A stretch of DNA of 64,000 bases from Anaerolineae bacterium (GTDB taxonomy: Bacteria; Chloroflexota; Anaerolineae; DRVO01): NCBI GenBank assembly GCA_013178015.1, contig JABLXR010000003.1, positions 49,063 through 113,062 on the forward strand, written 5' to 3'. Position 1 is the stretch's first letter; the number at the start of each line of letters is the position of its first letter. The position numbers and the translations under genes were made by a program. The notes below the pieces were generated by a model. That model saw only the letters and a program-made list of their open reading frames with translations, was not told where the DNA came from and did no database searches. Shown here one piece after another: positions 45,990 through 55,060 of the stretch.

Positions 45990-47128
45990 GCTCTCAATCC
46001 CGAGTCGGCCCGAGCGAGATCGAGTAGCCCCCGACGCTCGAACCCCGAGACCGCCTGCTGCGGCACCGTCGGCCCCCGCAGCAGCAGCGATAGGAGACGA
46101 TCTGCGGTAGCGGGCTCGATGTCCTCGGGCACGTTCTGGCCAACCGTTAGGTAGTGCACGGGCAGACTTAGCTCCACTGCGATGGATATGGCCGGACCGA
46201 ATACCTCGGTCTCGTCCAACTTCGTCAGTATGAGCCCATCGCATGTCTCGGCCCGGAACGCCCGTGCGGCCCGCCGAAGGTCGCGAAGCTGGCTGCCAGC
46301 TTGGAGTAGAAGGAGGCGGCGGGCCTGGCGCAGAGCGCCTGTAAGAGCATCTACCTCAGCTATCCCCGTTCCGTCGGCAGGGCTGCGCCCCGGCATGTCC
46401 ACCAGCACTGCGTCGCACCCCCGAAACCCCTCGACCGCCCGTCGGAGATCGTCCGCGTCGTAGGCCACGCGCAGGGGGACGCCAATTAGATCGGCGTAGA
46501 TCTCGATCTGAGGGATGGCTGCCACTCGGAAGGTGTCGGCAGCGACGAGACCTACCCGGTAGCCCCGCCTGCCGACGAACTCCGCCGCTACCTTGGCCAC
46601 GGTTGTCGTCTTCCCCACGCCAGTGGGACCTAGGAAGAAGAACACATCGGGCGAGTTCCCGCGCGGGGTCAGCTGGGCGAACCGAGGCAACCGCTCCCGT
46701 AACCTGGAAGCCACTGTGGCGCTACCTCTGGTGCTCGAGGACGCACTCAGCTCCTGGACCAGCTCCTCTGAGAGGTTCTGACCAATCAGCCTGGTGATCT
46801 CGGGGCTCGCCGTCGACTCACTCAGCACCGGGGAACGGGCCGCCAGGGCCTCTACAGACGAAGCGAGGCCGTCCAGCCTGGCCTCCAGTCGTTTCAGGCG
46901 CGAAGCCTGCTCCAAATCAGCGGCCGAGGGCAGGCGGATGGGTGGCCGAGGAGGCCGATCCTCCTCCACCGCGGCCAGCACCTCCAGCTGAGGACGGCGC
47001 CAGAAGCGCGACAGCCCCCTGGGGCAGACCTCCCGGCTATGCACGATCACCGCCTCCGGCCCGAGTTCCGCCCTCATCAGGTCCATCGCCTCTCGGATGT
47101 CCCTGCTCACGAACCGTTTCAGCTTCAC
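45986..47128 (-). CDS. flhF: Flagellar SRP-family GTPase FlhF
   Basis: A 380-residue SRP-type GTPase that places flagella. The N-terminal basic region (MKLKRFVSRDIREAMDLMRAELG) is typical; the NG domain has LGPTGVGKTTTVAKV near 165, DTFRVAAIPQIEIYADLIGVP, a VDMPGRSP motif in place of the usual DTxGRS, and LTKLDET. The GTPase seems intact except for the aspartate-to-VDMP variation. It overlaps flhA and flhG by four bases each. Confidence 0.93.
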   Translation of the reverse strand: MKLKRFVSRDIREAMDLMRAELGPEAVIVHSREVCPRGLSRFWRRPQLEVLAAVEEDRPPRPPIRLPSAADLEQASRLKRLEARLDGLASSVEALAARSPVLSESTASPEITRLIGQNLSEELVQELSASSSTRGSATVASRLRERLPRFAQLTPRGNSPDVFFFLGPTGVGKTTTVAKVAAEFVGRRGYRVGLVAADTFRVAAIPQIEIYADLIGVPLRVAYDADDLRRAVEGFRGCDAVLVDMPGRSPADGTGIAEVDALTGALRQARRLLLLQAGSQLRDLRRAARAFRAETCDGLILTKLDETEVFGPAISIAVELSLPVHYLTVGQNVPEDIEPATADRLLSLLLRGPTVPQQAVSGFERRGLLDLARADSGLRA

Positions 47129-49221
47129 CCGACGCCCTCCTCCAACCGGATGCGCACCACCGCCTCAGACTGCACCTCCACTTCCGGAGCGATCTCAGCG
47201 AAGGATATGACCGCTACCTCAGGGAGAGCGCGTTCCATCAGCCGCCGAAGCGGCGCCCGCACAGCCACTGAACAGAGCACTACCCCCCGCAGCCCGCGCT
47301 GAGCCATCAGCTCCACCTGCTGCCCGATGGACTCAATGAGAGCCTGCACCAGCGGCGGCTCCAGCACCAGGTTCCGGGCTCCACCGGCCGATTGCACCGA
47401 CTGAGCCAGCCGTTCCTCCAGCTCGGGCGCCAGAGTCACGACGTGCACAGCGCCATCCTCGGATCGGTACAGGTTGCAGATCGTGCGCGCCTGACCTCGG
47501 CGCACGTGCTCTGTGATGAGGTCCAAGTCCTTCGTCTGCCTGGCCACATCCGCCAGTGTTTCTAGAATCCTCACCATGTTGCGGATGGGCACCTGCTCAG
47601 CCAGCAGCCTTCGGATCACCTCGTGCACCTCACCCAGGGATAGGCAGCCGGGTATAAGCTCCTCCACCACGGCGGCGTCTTGCTGCTTCGCTGTCTCCAA
47701 GAGCTCGTGGACATCCTGCCGGCTGATCAACTCCCCCGCGTGACGCTTCACGATCTCAGAGAAATGCGTGGTCAGCACGCTGGGAGCGTCCACCACGGTG
47801 TAGCCGGTCAGCTCGGCCCGCTCCCGTTGGCTCTCCTCTATCCAGAAGGCCGGAAGCCCGAAAGCTGGCTCAGTAGTGGGGATGCCTTCGATGGGCTCCG
47901 CCGCCTCGCCGATGGGCATGGCCAGGTAATGCTGCATCATCAGTTCTCCCCGGCCGACCGGCTCTCCATGGAGTCTGACTGCGTACTCGTTAGCGGACAG
48001 GCGCAGGTTGTCGCGGATGCGCACCTTGGGAAGGACAAAGCCCATCTCCTGGGCGACCTGTCGCCTCAGCGCCCCGATGCGTTCCAGGAGGTCGCCGCCT
48101 CGGCTGCCGTCGACCAGGCCGATCAGGCCGTATCCTAGCTCTAGCTCCAGACGGTCGTACTGAATCTGAGCCTCGGCGGCAAGACTGCCTGCCGGCGGCG
48201 CAGGTGAGGCTCCCTGCCTCGAGTCCTTGTCATCGTCCCGACCTCCGCCCTGCCGCAGGCCCAGGCCGGCTGCCGCAGCAACCCCGCCCATGACTAGGAA
48301 CGGCGCCGTGGGCATGCCGGGTACCAGGCCCAGGGACAATAGGACCCCGGCTGAAATGAGGAGCGCTCTAGGGTGGCGCGCCACCTGAGCCGCGATATCC
48401 TGCCCCAGGTTCTCGTCCGAAGCCGCCCTAGTCACTATGATGCCAGCGGCAGTGCTAATGAGTAGGGCCGGTATCTGAGCCACAAGCCCATCGCCTACCG
48501 CCAGGAGCGTGAACCGCTGCAGCGACTCCATTAGCGACAACTGGAGCTGGAACATGCCGATGGCGAACCCGCCCAGGATATTCACCAACACGATGACGAT
48601 GGAAGCGATGGCGTCGCCCTTGACGAACTTGGATGCCCCATCCATAGCTCCATAGAAGTCCGCCTCCTGCTCGATCTTGCGTCGGCGAGCCCGCGCCTCC
48701 TCCTCGGTCAGCATGCCGGCATTGAGGTCGGCGTCAATGCTCATCTGCTTCCCGGGCATTGCATCCAGGGTGAAGCGGGCCGCCACCTCGGCCACCCTTC
48801 CGGCACCGTTGGTAATGACGGCGAACTGGATGATCATCAGGATGATAAACACCACGATGCCCACGATGTAGTTGCCGCCCACTACGAAGCTGCCGAAAGC
48901 CTGGATGACGCTACCGGCATGTCCGTGCAACAAGATGAGTCGCGTGGCGGAGACGTTCAGCCCCAGCCGGTACAGCGTGAGCACCAGGAGCAGGGACGGG
49001 AACACGGAGAAGTCCAGCGCCTCCTGCAGATAGATGCTGACCAGCAGCACCATGATGGCGATGCCCAAGTTGGTGGCCAACAGAAAGTCGAGGAGCGCCG
49101 GGGGCAGGGGGACGATCATCATGGCAACCACGAAGATCACCGCCACTGCCAGGGCGATGTCGCTGTTGCGCAGGAGGCTCCTGGCCCCGCTGCCGTACTG
49201 ACCGGCCTCTACCGCGCTCAT
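47125..49221 (-). CDS. flhA: Flagellar export apparatus protein FlhA
   Basis: A 698-residue core component of the type III export gate. The N-terminal half has eight predicted helices with the conserved cytoplasmic loop (FVKGDAIASIVIVLVNILGG and the preceding RRRKIEQEADFYGAMDGA), and the C-terminal half is the cytosolic ring domain with QVLPKVRIRDN-like FVLPKVRIRDN and ALPEVAVISFAEI. Length is normal. It overlaps flhB and flhF by four bases each. Confidence 0.96.
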   Translation of the reverse strand: MSAVEAGQYGSGARSLLRNSDIALAVAVIFVVAMMIVPLPPALLDFLLATNLGIAIMVLLVSIYLQEALDFSVFPSLLLVLTLYRLGLNVSATRLILLHGHAGSVIQAFGSFVVGGNYIVGIVVFIILMIIQFAVITNGAGRVAEVAARFTLDAMPGKQMSIDADLNAGMLTEEEARARRRKIEQEADFYGAMDGASKFVKGDAIASIVIVLVNILGGFAIGMFQLQLSLMESLQRFTLLAVGDGLVAQIPALLISTAAGIIVTRAASDENLGQDIAAQVARHPRALLISAGVLLSLGLVPGMPTAPFLVMGGVAAAAGLGLRQGGGRDDDKDSRQGASPAPPAGSLAAEAQIQYDRLELELGYGLIGLVDGSRGGDLLERIGALRRQVAQEMGFVLPKVRIRDNLRLSANEYAVRLHGEPVGRGELMMQHYLAMPIGEAAEPIEGIPTTEPAFGLPAFWIEESQRERAELTGYTVVDAPSVLTTHFSEIVKRHAGELISRQDVHELLETAKQQDAAVVEELIPGCLSLGEVHEVIRRLLAEQVPIRNMVRILETLADVARQTKDLDLITEHVRRGQARTICNLYRSEDGAVHVVTLAPELEERLAQSVQSAGGARNLVLEPPLVQALIESIGQQVELMAQRGLRGVVLCSVAVRAPLRRLMERALPEVAVISFAEIAPEVEVQSEAVVRIRLEEGVG

Positions 49222-50264
49222 CGTCTACCCCTCAAGCTATAGATGAACGCCAGCACCTCGGCCACCGCCTGGTAGAGCTCGGACGGCACCTCCATGCCCA
49301 CCTCCACCATCCCGTAGAGGGCCTGCGCCAAGGGCCGCCGTTCCACCACGGGCACCCCGTGCCTGAGCGCCAGCTCCCGTATCCGCTCCGCAATGAGGCG
49401 CTGCCCCTTGGCCACCACCACCGGCGCCCCCATACGCTTCGGATCGTACTGCAGCGCTACCGCAAGGTGGGTGGGGTTGGTGATCACTACATCTGCTTTG
49501 GGCACCGACGCCATCATACGCTGCATGGCCACCCGACGCTGCTGCTGGCGGATGCGGGCGCGGATGAACGGGTTCTCGTACCGCTTCATCTCCTCGATGA
49601 CTTCCTGCCGGGTCATGCGTAGCCGCTTCTCGTGCTGGCGTCGCTCGTAAACGTAATCGGCCAGCGCCAGCACGATCATCACCAGCCCCACCCGCACTCC
49701 CATGTCAACGGTGAGTTGCCACACCCAGGTCAGTGCCTGGTTCAGGTCCACCCGCGCCAGACCGACCAGGCCCGGCATATGGGAGCGCGTCATCGGGTAG
49801 CAGACCGCGCCAATGAGAGCGATCTTGGCTAGTTGCTTGGCCAGCTCCACCAGACTGCGCGACGAGAAGATTCGTCTCATCCCCGCCAGAGGGTTCAGGC
49901 GGGCCAGGTTCGGCCTCAGGCTATGCCCCGAGAGATACAGTCCAGTCTGGGCAACGCTCACCAGCACCCCGGAGAGCATTAGGACGCCCATCAGTGGCGC
50001 CAAGCTCAGGGCTATCGGTGCGCCCGCCGAGAGCAGCAAGGCCCGGAAGCCTTCCGGGCTCTCAAAGCCGGCGTGACCGCCCGACACCAGCTTCGCCGCC
50101 ATCTCCGAGAGCTGGCCACAAGTGGCGGGGCCAACCGACCGAAGAATGGTGAAGGCCGCGGTCATGCCCACCGCGGAGCTCAATTCCTGGCTGCGGGCGA
50201 TCTCGCCGCGCTCCCGCGCCTCCTGTCGCCGGCGCGGGGTCGGGGCCTCCGTCCTGTCTGCCAT
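49218..50264 (-). CDS. flhB: Flagellar export switch protein FlhB
   Basis: A 348-residue export gate protein. The N-terminus (DRTEAPTPRRRQEARERGEIARSQEL) and four predicted helices precede a cytoplasmic domain with the self-cleaving motif N263-P-T-H, needed for the switch from rod/hook to filament export. It is separated from fliR by six bases. Confidence 0.95.
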   Translation of the reverse strand: MADRTEAPTPRRRQEARERGEIARSQELSSAVGMTAAFTILRSVGPATCGQLSEMAAKLVSGGHAGFESPEGFRALLLSAGAPIALSLAPLMGVLMLSGVLVSVAQTGLYLSGHSLRPNLARLNPLAGMRRIFSSRSLVELAKQLAKIALIGAVCYPMTRSHMPGLVGLARVDLNQALTWVWQLTVDMGVRVGLVMIVLALADYVYERRQHEKRLRMTRQEVIEEMKRYENPFIRARIRQQQRRVAMQRMMASVPKADVVITNPTHLAVALQYDPKRMGAPVVVAKGQRLIAERIRELALRHGVPVVERRPLAQALYGMVEVGMEVPSELYQAVAEVLAFIYSLRGRR

Positions 50265-50270
50265 GTGAGC

Positions 50271-51041
50271 CTACAGCGCCTGCACCAGAAGCTCGATCTG
50301 GCGCGGGATCTGCCCCAGCAGTTCCCTCATGATGATCACCACGACCGGGACCGTCAGCAGCAGCACCCCCAGCCCGAGGCCGAGCTTCACCGGCAGCCCT
50401 ACAAAGAAGACTTGAATCTGCGGCACCGCTCGGGCCAGAAGCGCCAGCATGACATCCAGCACCAGCGTGACCGCCACCACGGGCAAGGCGATGCGGACCC
50501 CCGCCACTACGGCCGAGCTCACCCCGGCAGCCAGGTGCGCCAGCGCCTGCCCGGACAAGCCCGGACTGGCGTCCAGCGGCAGGGCGTCGAACGTCTCTGC
50601 CAGCGCCATCAAGAGCAAGTGGTGGCCGTCTAGCCCTAGGAACAGCACCGAAGCCAGCAGGAAGTACAGCTGGTCCACGGCCGATCCGGGCATCGAAGTC
50701 AGTGGGTTCATCAGGTTGGCAGCCCGAAAGCCCACCTGCAGGTCAATGATGCTACCGGCGACCTGGCCTATGGCCGCGAACAGGTGGGCGGTGAAGCCTA
50801 TCGCCGCTCCCACGACCGACTCGCGCAGCACGGCAGCGGCGAGGGGCAGGACCGGCAGCGGCTCGCTCAGAGCTACCCACCCGCCGGACCAGAGGGCCAG
50901 GCTGGTGAAGAAGGCCAGGCCGACCTTGAACCTGGCCGGTACCGTCCTCACTGAAAAGGCTGGCGTCAACAGGAATGCGGCCAGAAGGCGGCAGAACACC
51001 AGGGCCAGAGACTGCGTCGTCGCCATGACATCGGCCGACAT
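50271..51041 (-). CDS. fliR: Flagellar export apparatus protein FliR
   Basis: A 256-residue membrane protein with about six predicted helices. Signature parts are RLLAAFLLTPAFSVRTVPARFKVGLAF, and the region QVGFRAANLMNPLTSMPGSAVDQLYFLLASVLFLGLDGHH. It forms the export gate with FliP and FliQ. The spacer to fliQ (119 bases) is unusually long for this operon. Confidence 0.93.
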   Translation of the reverse strand: MSADVMATTQSLALVFCRLLAAFLLTPAFSVRTVPARFKVGLAFFTSLALWSGGWVALSEPLPVLPLAAAVLRESVVGAAIGFTAHLFAAIGQVAGSIIDLQVGFRAANLMNPLTSMPGSAVDQLYFLLASVLFLGLDGHHLLLMALAETFDALPLDASPGLSGQALAHLAAGVSSAVVAGVRIALPVVAVTLVLDVMLALLARAVPQIQVFFVGLPVKLGLGLGVLLLTVPVVVIIMRELLGQIPRQIELLVQAL

Positions 51042-51060
51042 CTTCGGTCAGACCGCCAGA

Positions 51061-51081
51061 GGCCCAGTGGCACGCTGGGCC
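51061..51081. other. Hairpin in the fliQ-fliR spacer
   Basis: GGCCCAG, a 7-base loop and CTGGGCC form a short stem in the 119-base spacer of an otherwise compact operon. It may be a processing or pausing site. No promoter was seen beside it. Confidence 0.3.
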
Positions 51082-51160
51082 GGGCTAAGGTGCACCGGCG
51101 GTACTGATGGGTCGGCAGGTCTGTCGTGAGGGGAGCAGAGACTGCCCATGGGCCACCCAG

Positions 51161-51430
51161 TCAGCGCGCCATCTGCGGGAGCAGGTCGAACAGCCATCGG
51201 GTGAAGGCCAGCAGGCGGTGCATCATCCAGGGACCCGCCAACACCAGCACTGCCGCTATGCCCAGCAGTTTGGGCACAAAGGTCAGGGTCATCTCGTGGA
51301 TCTGGGTGACTGCCTGGAATAGACTCACCGCCAGGCCGACCACCAGCCCCACTGCCAGCAAGGGCAGAGCCAGCAACAACGTGGTGACGACGGCCTCCCG
51401 CAACACCCCCATGGCCATGGTCTCGGTCAA
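51161..51430 (-). CDS. fliQ: Flagellar export apparatus protein FliQ
   Basis: An 89-residue protein of two membrane helices with the conserved segment VGLAVSLFQAVTQIHEMTLTFVPKLLG. The TTG start at 51430 gives the usual N-terminal length; ATG codons four and six residues later are possible. Confidence 0.94.
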   Translation of the reverse strand: MTETMAMGVLREAVVTTLLLALPLLAVGLVVGLAVSLFQAVTQIHEMTLTFVPKLLGIAAVLVLAGPWMMHRLLAFTRWLFDLLPQMAR

Positions 51431-51440
51431 GGTTTGCCTC

Positions 51441-52229
51441 TCAGCCGAAGCTGGCCAGCAGGGAGCTGACGGTGAGGTGCCATCCGTCCACCATTACGAA
51501 CAAGAGCAGCTTGAACGGGAGGGCCACGATGGAGGGAGGCATCATCATCATGCCCATGGACATCAGCGTGCTCGAGACCACCATGTCTATCACCAGAAAG
51601 GGCATGAAGATGAGAATACCCATCTGGAACGCCGTCTTCAGCTCACTCAAGGCGAAGGCAGGCACCAGCACTGTCAGGGATAGGTCGTCCGGGGTCCGAG
51701 GGCGCTCCGCTTGGGCAAGGTTGACGAAGAGAGCGATGTCTTTCTCCCGAGTCTGCCTAAGCATGAAGCGACGCAGGTGGGCTTCCGCTTCTCTCAGTGC
51801 CACTTGCTGGCTCTTTTCTCCTCGCACGAAGGGCTCAAAGGCATCCCGGTTCAGCGCCTCCAGGGTGGGAGACATGGTGAAGAGCGTGAGGAAGAGCGCC
51901 AGGCCGATCAACACTTGATTGGGCGGTACCTGCTGGGTGCCGATGGCGCTCCTCACGAAGGAAAGCACAATCACAATCCGGGTGAAGCTGGTCATCAGCA
52001 CCAGCAGCGCTGGCGCCAGGCTCAGCACAGTGAGCAGGAGCAGAATCTGCACCCCGATCGCCACTTCCTGGGGGTCGCCGGTAGCTGTGAGCCCCGGTAT
52101 CTGGGCGGGGTCCGGCACCACCACTGCATTGGTGCCGCAGGCGGTCATCAACAGGCCCAACCCCAGAGCGCCCGCCAGCGCCGTCCCTCGCCCGAACCAG
52201 CAACCTCGGTCCCTCTCGCGCACGTCCAT
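51441..52229 (-). CDS. fliP: Flagellar export apparatus protein FliP
   Basis: A 262-residue export gate subunit. Clear motifs are LMTSFTRIVIVLSFVRSAIGTQQVPPNQVLIGLALFLT and PAFALSELKTAFQMGILIFMPFLVIDMVV..LMSMGMMMMPP. FliP is made with a cleavable signal peptide; here the N-terminal stretch ends LLMTAC31GTN, similar to a lipoprotein lipobox. The start ATG at 52229 lies after GAGGGG; a longer frame from 52244 is possible. Confidence 0.94.
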   Translation of the reverse strand: MDVRERDRGCWFGRGTALAGALGLGLLMTACGTNAVVVPDPAQIPGLTATGDPQEVAIGVQILLLLTVLSLAPALLVLMTSFTRIVIVLSFVRSAIGTQQVPPNQVLIGLALFLTLFTMSPTLEALNRDAFEPFVRGEKSQQVALREAEAHLRRFMLRQTREKDIALFVNLAQAERPRTPDDLSLTVLVPAFALSELKTAFQMGILIFMPFLVIDMVVSSTLMSMGMMMMPPSIVALPFKLLLFVMVDGWHLTVSSLLASFG

Positions 52230-52240
52230 GCGGCAGCCCC

Positions 52241-52861
52241 TCACTCGCCGACCGGAGACGCCGCCTGAGAACCAGACAGGTTCCGAACCGCCCGCCGACC
52301 CGCGACCCAGAGAGACGCGATGCCTGGCGTTGACTGCAGAGCCTGGAGTTGATCTAGCCGATTCTCTGCCTCCCCAATGGGCGCCAGCTCACTTGGCTCG
52401 ATCTGCGCCAGGGTGCTCAGTTGCTGTGCCGTTGCCCCTATCAGTAGCACGCGCCGACCTACTCGCACCAGGTGCAGACGGTGCTGCCCGCCTAGGGACA
52501 ACGTCTCTATCACCTGCAAGCCTCGCCAGGCTGGCCCTCGCCTGACGCTCAACCCGTGGCGAGTCAGCCACAGGGCCCCGTACGCCAGGATCAGCACCAG
52601 GCCCAGCTTCCACGACAGGTCCAGCAACAACGCTCCCGCCGGCAGGTCCAGTCCTGGCGCATCCCCCTCCATCAGACTCGTGTGATCCGTAAGGGACGGC
52701 GCGGCAGGCTCGGCCTCCCTGGCCCATCCTTGGGCTGCTGCACCGGGACTTCCCGACGCCACAGCCAGAAGGGTGGCCACCGCCAAGGCGCAGACAAGTT
52801 GCCGCCCACTCGCCCCCCCGGGGGGCCTAAGGTGTATTGGGCCCACGCCGCGGCTGGTCAT
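52241..52861 (-). CDS. fliO: Flagellar biosynthesis protein FliO
   Basis: A 206-residue membrane protein that aids FliP assembly. It has an N-terminal signal-like segment (about 21-42), a second helix at about 79-100 (LSWKLGLVLILAYGALWLT), and the FliO core VIETLSLGGQHRLHLVRVGRRVLLIGAT. It has one base before fliN's stop. The extra N-terminal segment is seen in many Gram-positive FliO proteins. Confidence 0.85.
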   Translation of the reverse strand: MTSRGVGPIHLRPPGGASGRQLVCALAVATLLAVASGSPGAAAQGWAREAEPAAPSLTDHTSLMEGDAPGLDLPAGALLLDLSWKLGLVLILAYGALWLTRHGLSVRRGPAWRGLQVIETLSLGGQHRLHLVRVGRRVLLIGATAQQLSTLAQIEPSELAPIGEAENRLDQLQALQSTPGIASLWVAGRRAVRNLSGSQAASPVGE

Positions 52862-52862
52862 C

Positions 52863-53423
52863 TTAGCGCATCGCCTCCATTCGCTGCCGCGCCGACGCGA
52901 TGTCGGTAATGCGGACCCCGAACTGATCGTCTACCACTACCACCTCACCTCTGGCGATGAGGCGCCCATTCACCAGAATGTCCACCGGGTCTCCGGCCAG
53001 CTTGTCCAGCTCCACCACGTTTCCGGGCGCCAGGTTCAGGGTCTCACGTACGGTAAGAGTCGCTCGCCCCAGCTCCACCGAGATGCGAAGGTTCACATCG
53101 AGAAGCAGGTCTATGTTCGATGGGCCTGCCGACTCCTCGGGCTCCTCCGCCAGGGGCACGAACCGGGCTCGCTGCACCAGCGTACGGGCGTCGGCCGAAG
53201 GCAGGGTCCCTGCCGGTCGCTGCCGCCGCGTTCCTGTCAGTTCCCTAGCAGCGTAGCCGGCATCCGGCTCGCCCTGGGAGCTCGACTCCCCTGCGGCGGC
53301 GGACCGGCCGGGTGGGCGATCGGAGGCTCCTTTGGCGGGGCTCCAGTCGACTTCCTCGCCGACCGCCTCCGGCGATCCTAGGTCCAACTCGTGCCCATGG
53401 ATGCCCTCGTCGTCTACAACCAT
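52863..53423 (-). CDS. fliN: Flagellar motor switch protein FliN
   Basis: A 186-residue switch protein. The C-terminal SpoA domain (about 100-180) is typical: LLDVNLRISVELGRATLTVRETLNLAPGNVVELDKLAGDPVDILVNGRLIARGEVVVVDDQFGVRI in family terms. The 95-residue N-terminal part is disordered, with no CheC-like domain. The start follows GGAGGAGG and overlaps fliM by 10 bases. Confidence 0.94.
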   Translation of the reverse strand: MVVDDEGIHGHELDLGSPEAVGEEVDWSPAKGASDRPPGRSAAAGESSSQGEPDAGYAARELTGTRRQRPAGTLPSADARTLVQRARFVPLAEEPEESAGPSNIDLLLDVNLRISVELGRATLTVRETLNLAPGNVVELDKLAGDPVDILVNGRLIARGEVVVVDDQFGVRITDIASARQRMEAMR

Positions 53424-54415
53424 CCGTCCTCCTCCAGCAGCCGCGCGATCTTCACCGCTCGCTTGTTGGCGACGAGGCCCGGCCAAGCTCGGAACTTGGG
53501 CTCTCCTTCCACCAACACCGACACCTCGTCACTGACCACAGAATCCAATATCACGATGTCGCCGACCTCGAGCTGCGCCAGGTCACGCAGCGGCAGGTCG
53601 GCGAACCCCAGTAGCGCACTCAGCTCCACCGGCACCCGCTCGAGCTGGTACTCCAGCAACTCGCGCACCTGCCCATCGCCGTTGCGGTTCCCGGCCGTGA
53701 TCCACGCCTGAGGGGTCAGCTTCGGCGCCACTGGCTTGAGCATCTCGTAGGGCAGGCATAGGCTCATGGTACCGGAGAGGTCGTTGATGCGGACCTCGAA
53801 CATCACCATCACTGCCGCCTCGGTGGGTAGGGCGATCTGAAGCAGCTGCTTGCGCGCCGATACATCGGCAATGGCCGGCATCAGGTCAACCACTGTGCTC
53901 CAAGCCTCGCGCGCCGCGCTGACGAAATGCTCCAGGAGGCTATGAGTGAGCTTGACCTCGATGTCAGTCAGTTCGCGGTCGTCCGCCACCTTGGCCGGCC
54001 GACCTTTGCCACCCAGAAGCCGATCCACGGCTGCGAGCAGCACCCGCAGGTCCAACTGAAGCAGGCAGCGGCCGGGCAGGGGCTCCATGGTCAGCACCGC
54101 CGTGACCATCATCTCGGGCACGGTGTCGGCGAAGTCGCCGAAAGTGCTTTGCTCGATGCGGAGGAACGCCACGTGGACCGACGAGCGCAGCGCCGCTGAG
54201 AGAGAGCCGCCTAGGTGCCGCCCCAAGGCAGTGTGGATCATCTGCAGTGTGCGGATGTGTTCCTTGGAGAACCGATCAGGAGCCCGAAAGTCGTACGGGC
54301 TGGTACGCCTGCCTGCCTCGGACGGCTCGAAGTGCTGCCTCCCCTGGCCTTTCTGAGGAATGGCCGAAAGCAGAGCGTCAATCTCCGCCTGACTGAGGCT
54401 GCGATCGGTGTCCAT
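53414..54415 (-). CDS. fliM: Flagellar motor switch protein FliM
   Basis: A 333-residue switch protein. The N-terminal peptide LSQAEIDALLSAI binds phospho-CheY and is present; the middle CheC-like domain starts near YDFRAPDRFSKEHIRTLQMIHTALGRHL; the C-terminal SpoA domain holds LAQLEVGDIVILDSVVSDEV. The start at 54415 follows TAGGAGG. The conserved CheY-binding peptide indicates chemotaxis input, although no che genes are visible here. Confidence 0.95.
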   Translation of the reverse strand: MDTDRSLSQAEIDALLSAIPQKGQGRQHFEPSEAGRRTSPYDFRAPDRFSKEHIRTLQMIHTALGRHLGGSLSAALRSSVHVAFLRIEQSTFGDFADTVPEMMVTAVLTMEPLPGRCLLQLDLRVLLAAVDRLLGGKGRPAKVADDRELTDIEVKLTHSLLEHFVSAAREAWSTVVDLMPAIADVSARKQLLQIALPTEAAVMVMFEVRINDLSGTMSLCLPYEMLKPVAPKLTPQAWITAGNRNGDGQVRELLEYQLERVPVELSALLGFADLPLRDLAQLEVGDIVILDSVVSDEVSVLVEGEPKFRAWPGLVANKRAVKIARLLEEDGWL

Positions 54416-54450
54416 TCGCCTCCTACCGTCGTACCCTCTGTCGCGCCGAG

Positions 54451-55032
54451 TCACTGCACCAGGAACTCGGTGAAGTAGATCCCTGCCACCTGGTCGTGGC
54501 TCAACAGCCCGTTCACCTGCGCCATCATCTCTTCCTTGAGCCGGTTCTTCCCCTCCACGGTGAAGATCTCGGCGTAGGTGCGGCTGGTGAGCAGTCCGAT
54601 GATCACGTCCTCAAGCACCGGCTTCAGGGCGTCCAGTTCCTTGACCGCCTCCGCCTCCGCCCGAGACCGTGCCTCGCCAGTTAGCTGGTAGAAGGTGGCA
54701 TCGTGCGGCAGACACTCCAGCACTACCCCGATCTGCAGGTACCGGCGTCCTCCCGGCTCCGCCAGGTTCACGATCTTCGTGCCCAGGTCGTACATGATGC
54801 CGGACCCTGGCCGATAGGGTATGACGATGCCCGCTGCTGCCTTCGTCGCTGACGCCTCGGACGATGCGGGCGATGCCTGTGCAGCCGAAGCGTCGGGCGA
54901 GGTATCCTCGAACCGGATGTACACCGGCTTCCACATGGTTGGCGGCGCGAAGAGTATGTAGGCCACCATCCCCGCAGCAGCCAGTACCGCCAGCAGGGGG
55001 ATCAACACCTTGGCCGAGAAGAGCTTAGGCAT
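54451..55032 (-). CDS. fliL: Flagellar basal body-associated protein FliL
   Basis: A 193-residue protein with one N-terminal membrane helix (about 10-28), an Ala/Ser-rich linker, and the external FliL domain starting near TKIVNLAEPGGRRYLQIGVVLE and ending with GLLSHDQVAGIYFTEFLVQ. It stabilises the stators around the rotor. It lies between motB and fliM, a common order. Confidence 0.88.
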   Translation of the reverse strand: MPKLFSAKVLIPLLAVLAAAGMVAYILFAPPTMWKPVYIRFEDTSPDASAAQASPASSEASATKAAAGIVIPYRPGSGIMYDLGTKIVNLAEPGGRRYLQIGVVLECLPHDATFYQLTGEARSRAEAEAVKELDALKPVLEDVIIGLLTSRTYAEIFTVEGKNRLKEEMMAQVNGLLSHDQVAGIYFTEFLVQ

Positions 55033-55060
55033 GCTTGGGTGTCCTCCGGGAGTCGGGTCC

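Noticed and set aside
45990..46244. N-terminal extension of FlhG
   Set aside because: It overlaps the flhF coding region and has shadow-frame composition; the ATGA overlap at 45986-45989 gives a natural start.
51042..51160. Promoter or small gene in the fliQ-fliR spacer
   Set aside because: No -10/-35 pair, repeat array or credible short coding frame with a ribosome site was found; only a short hairpin is listed.
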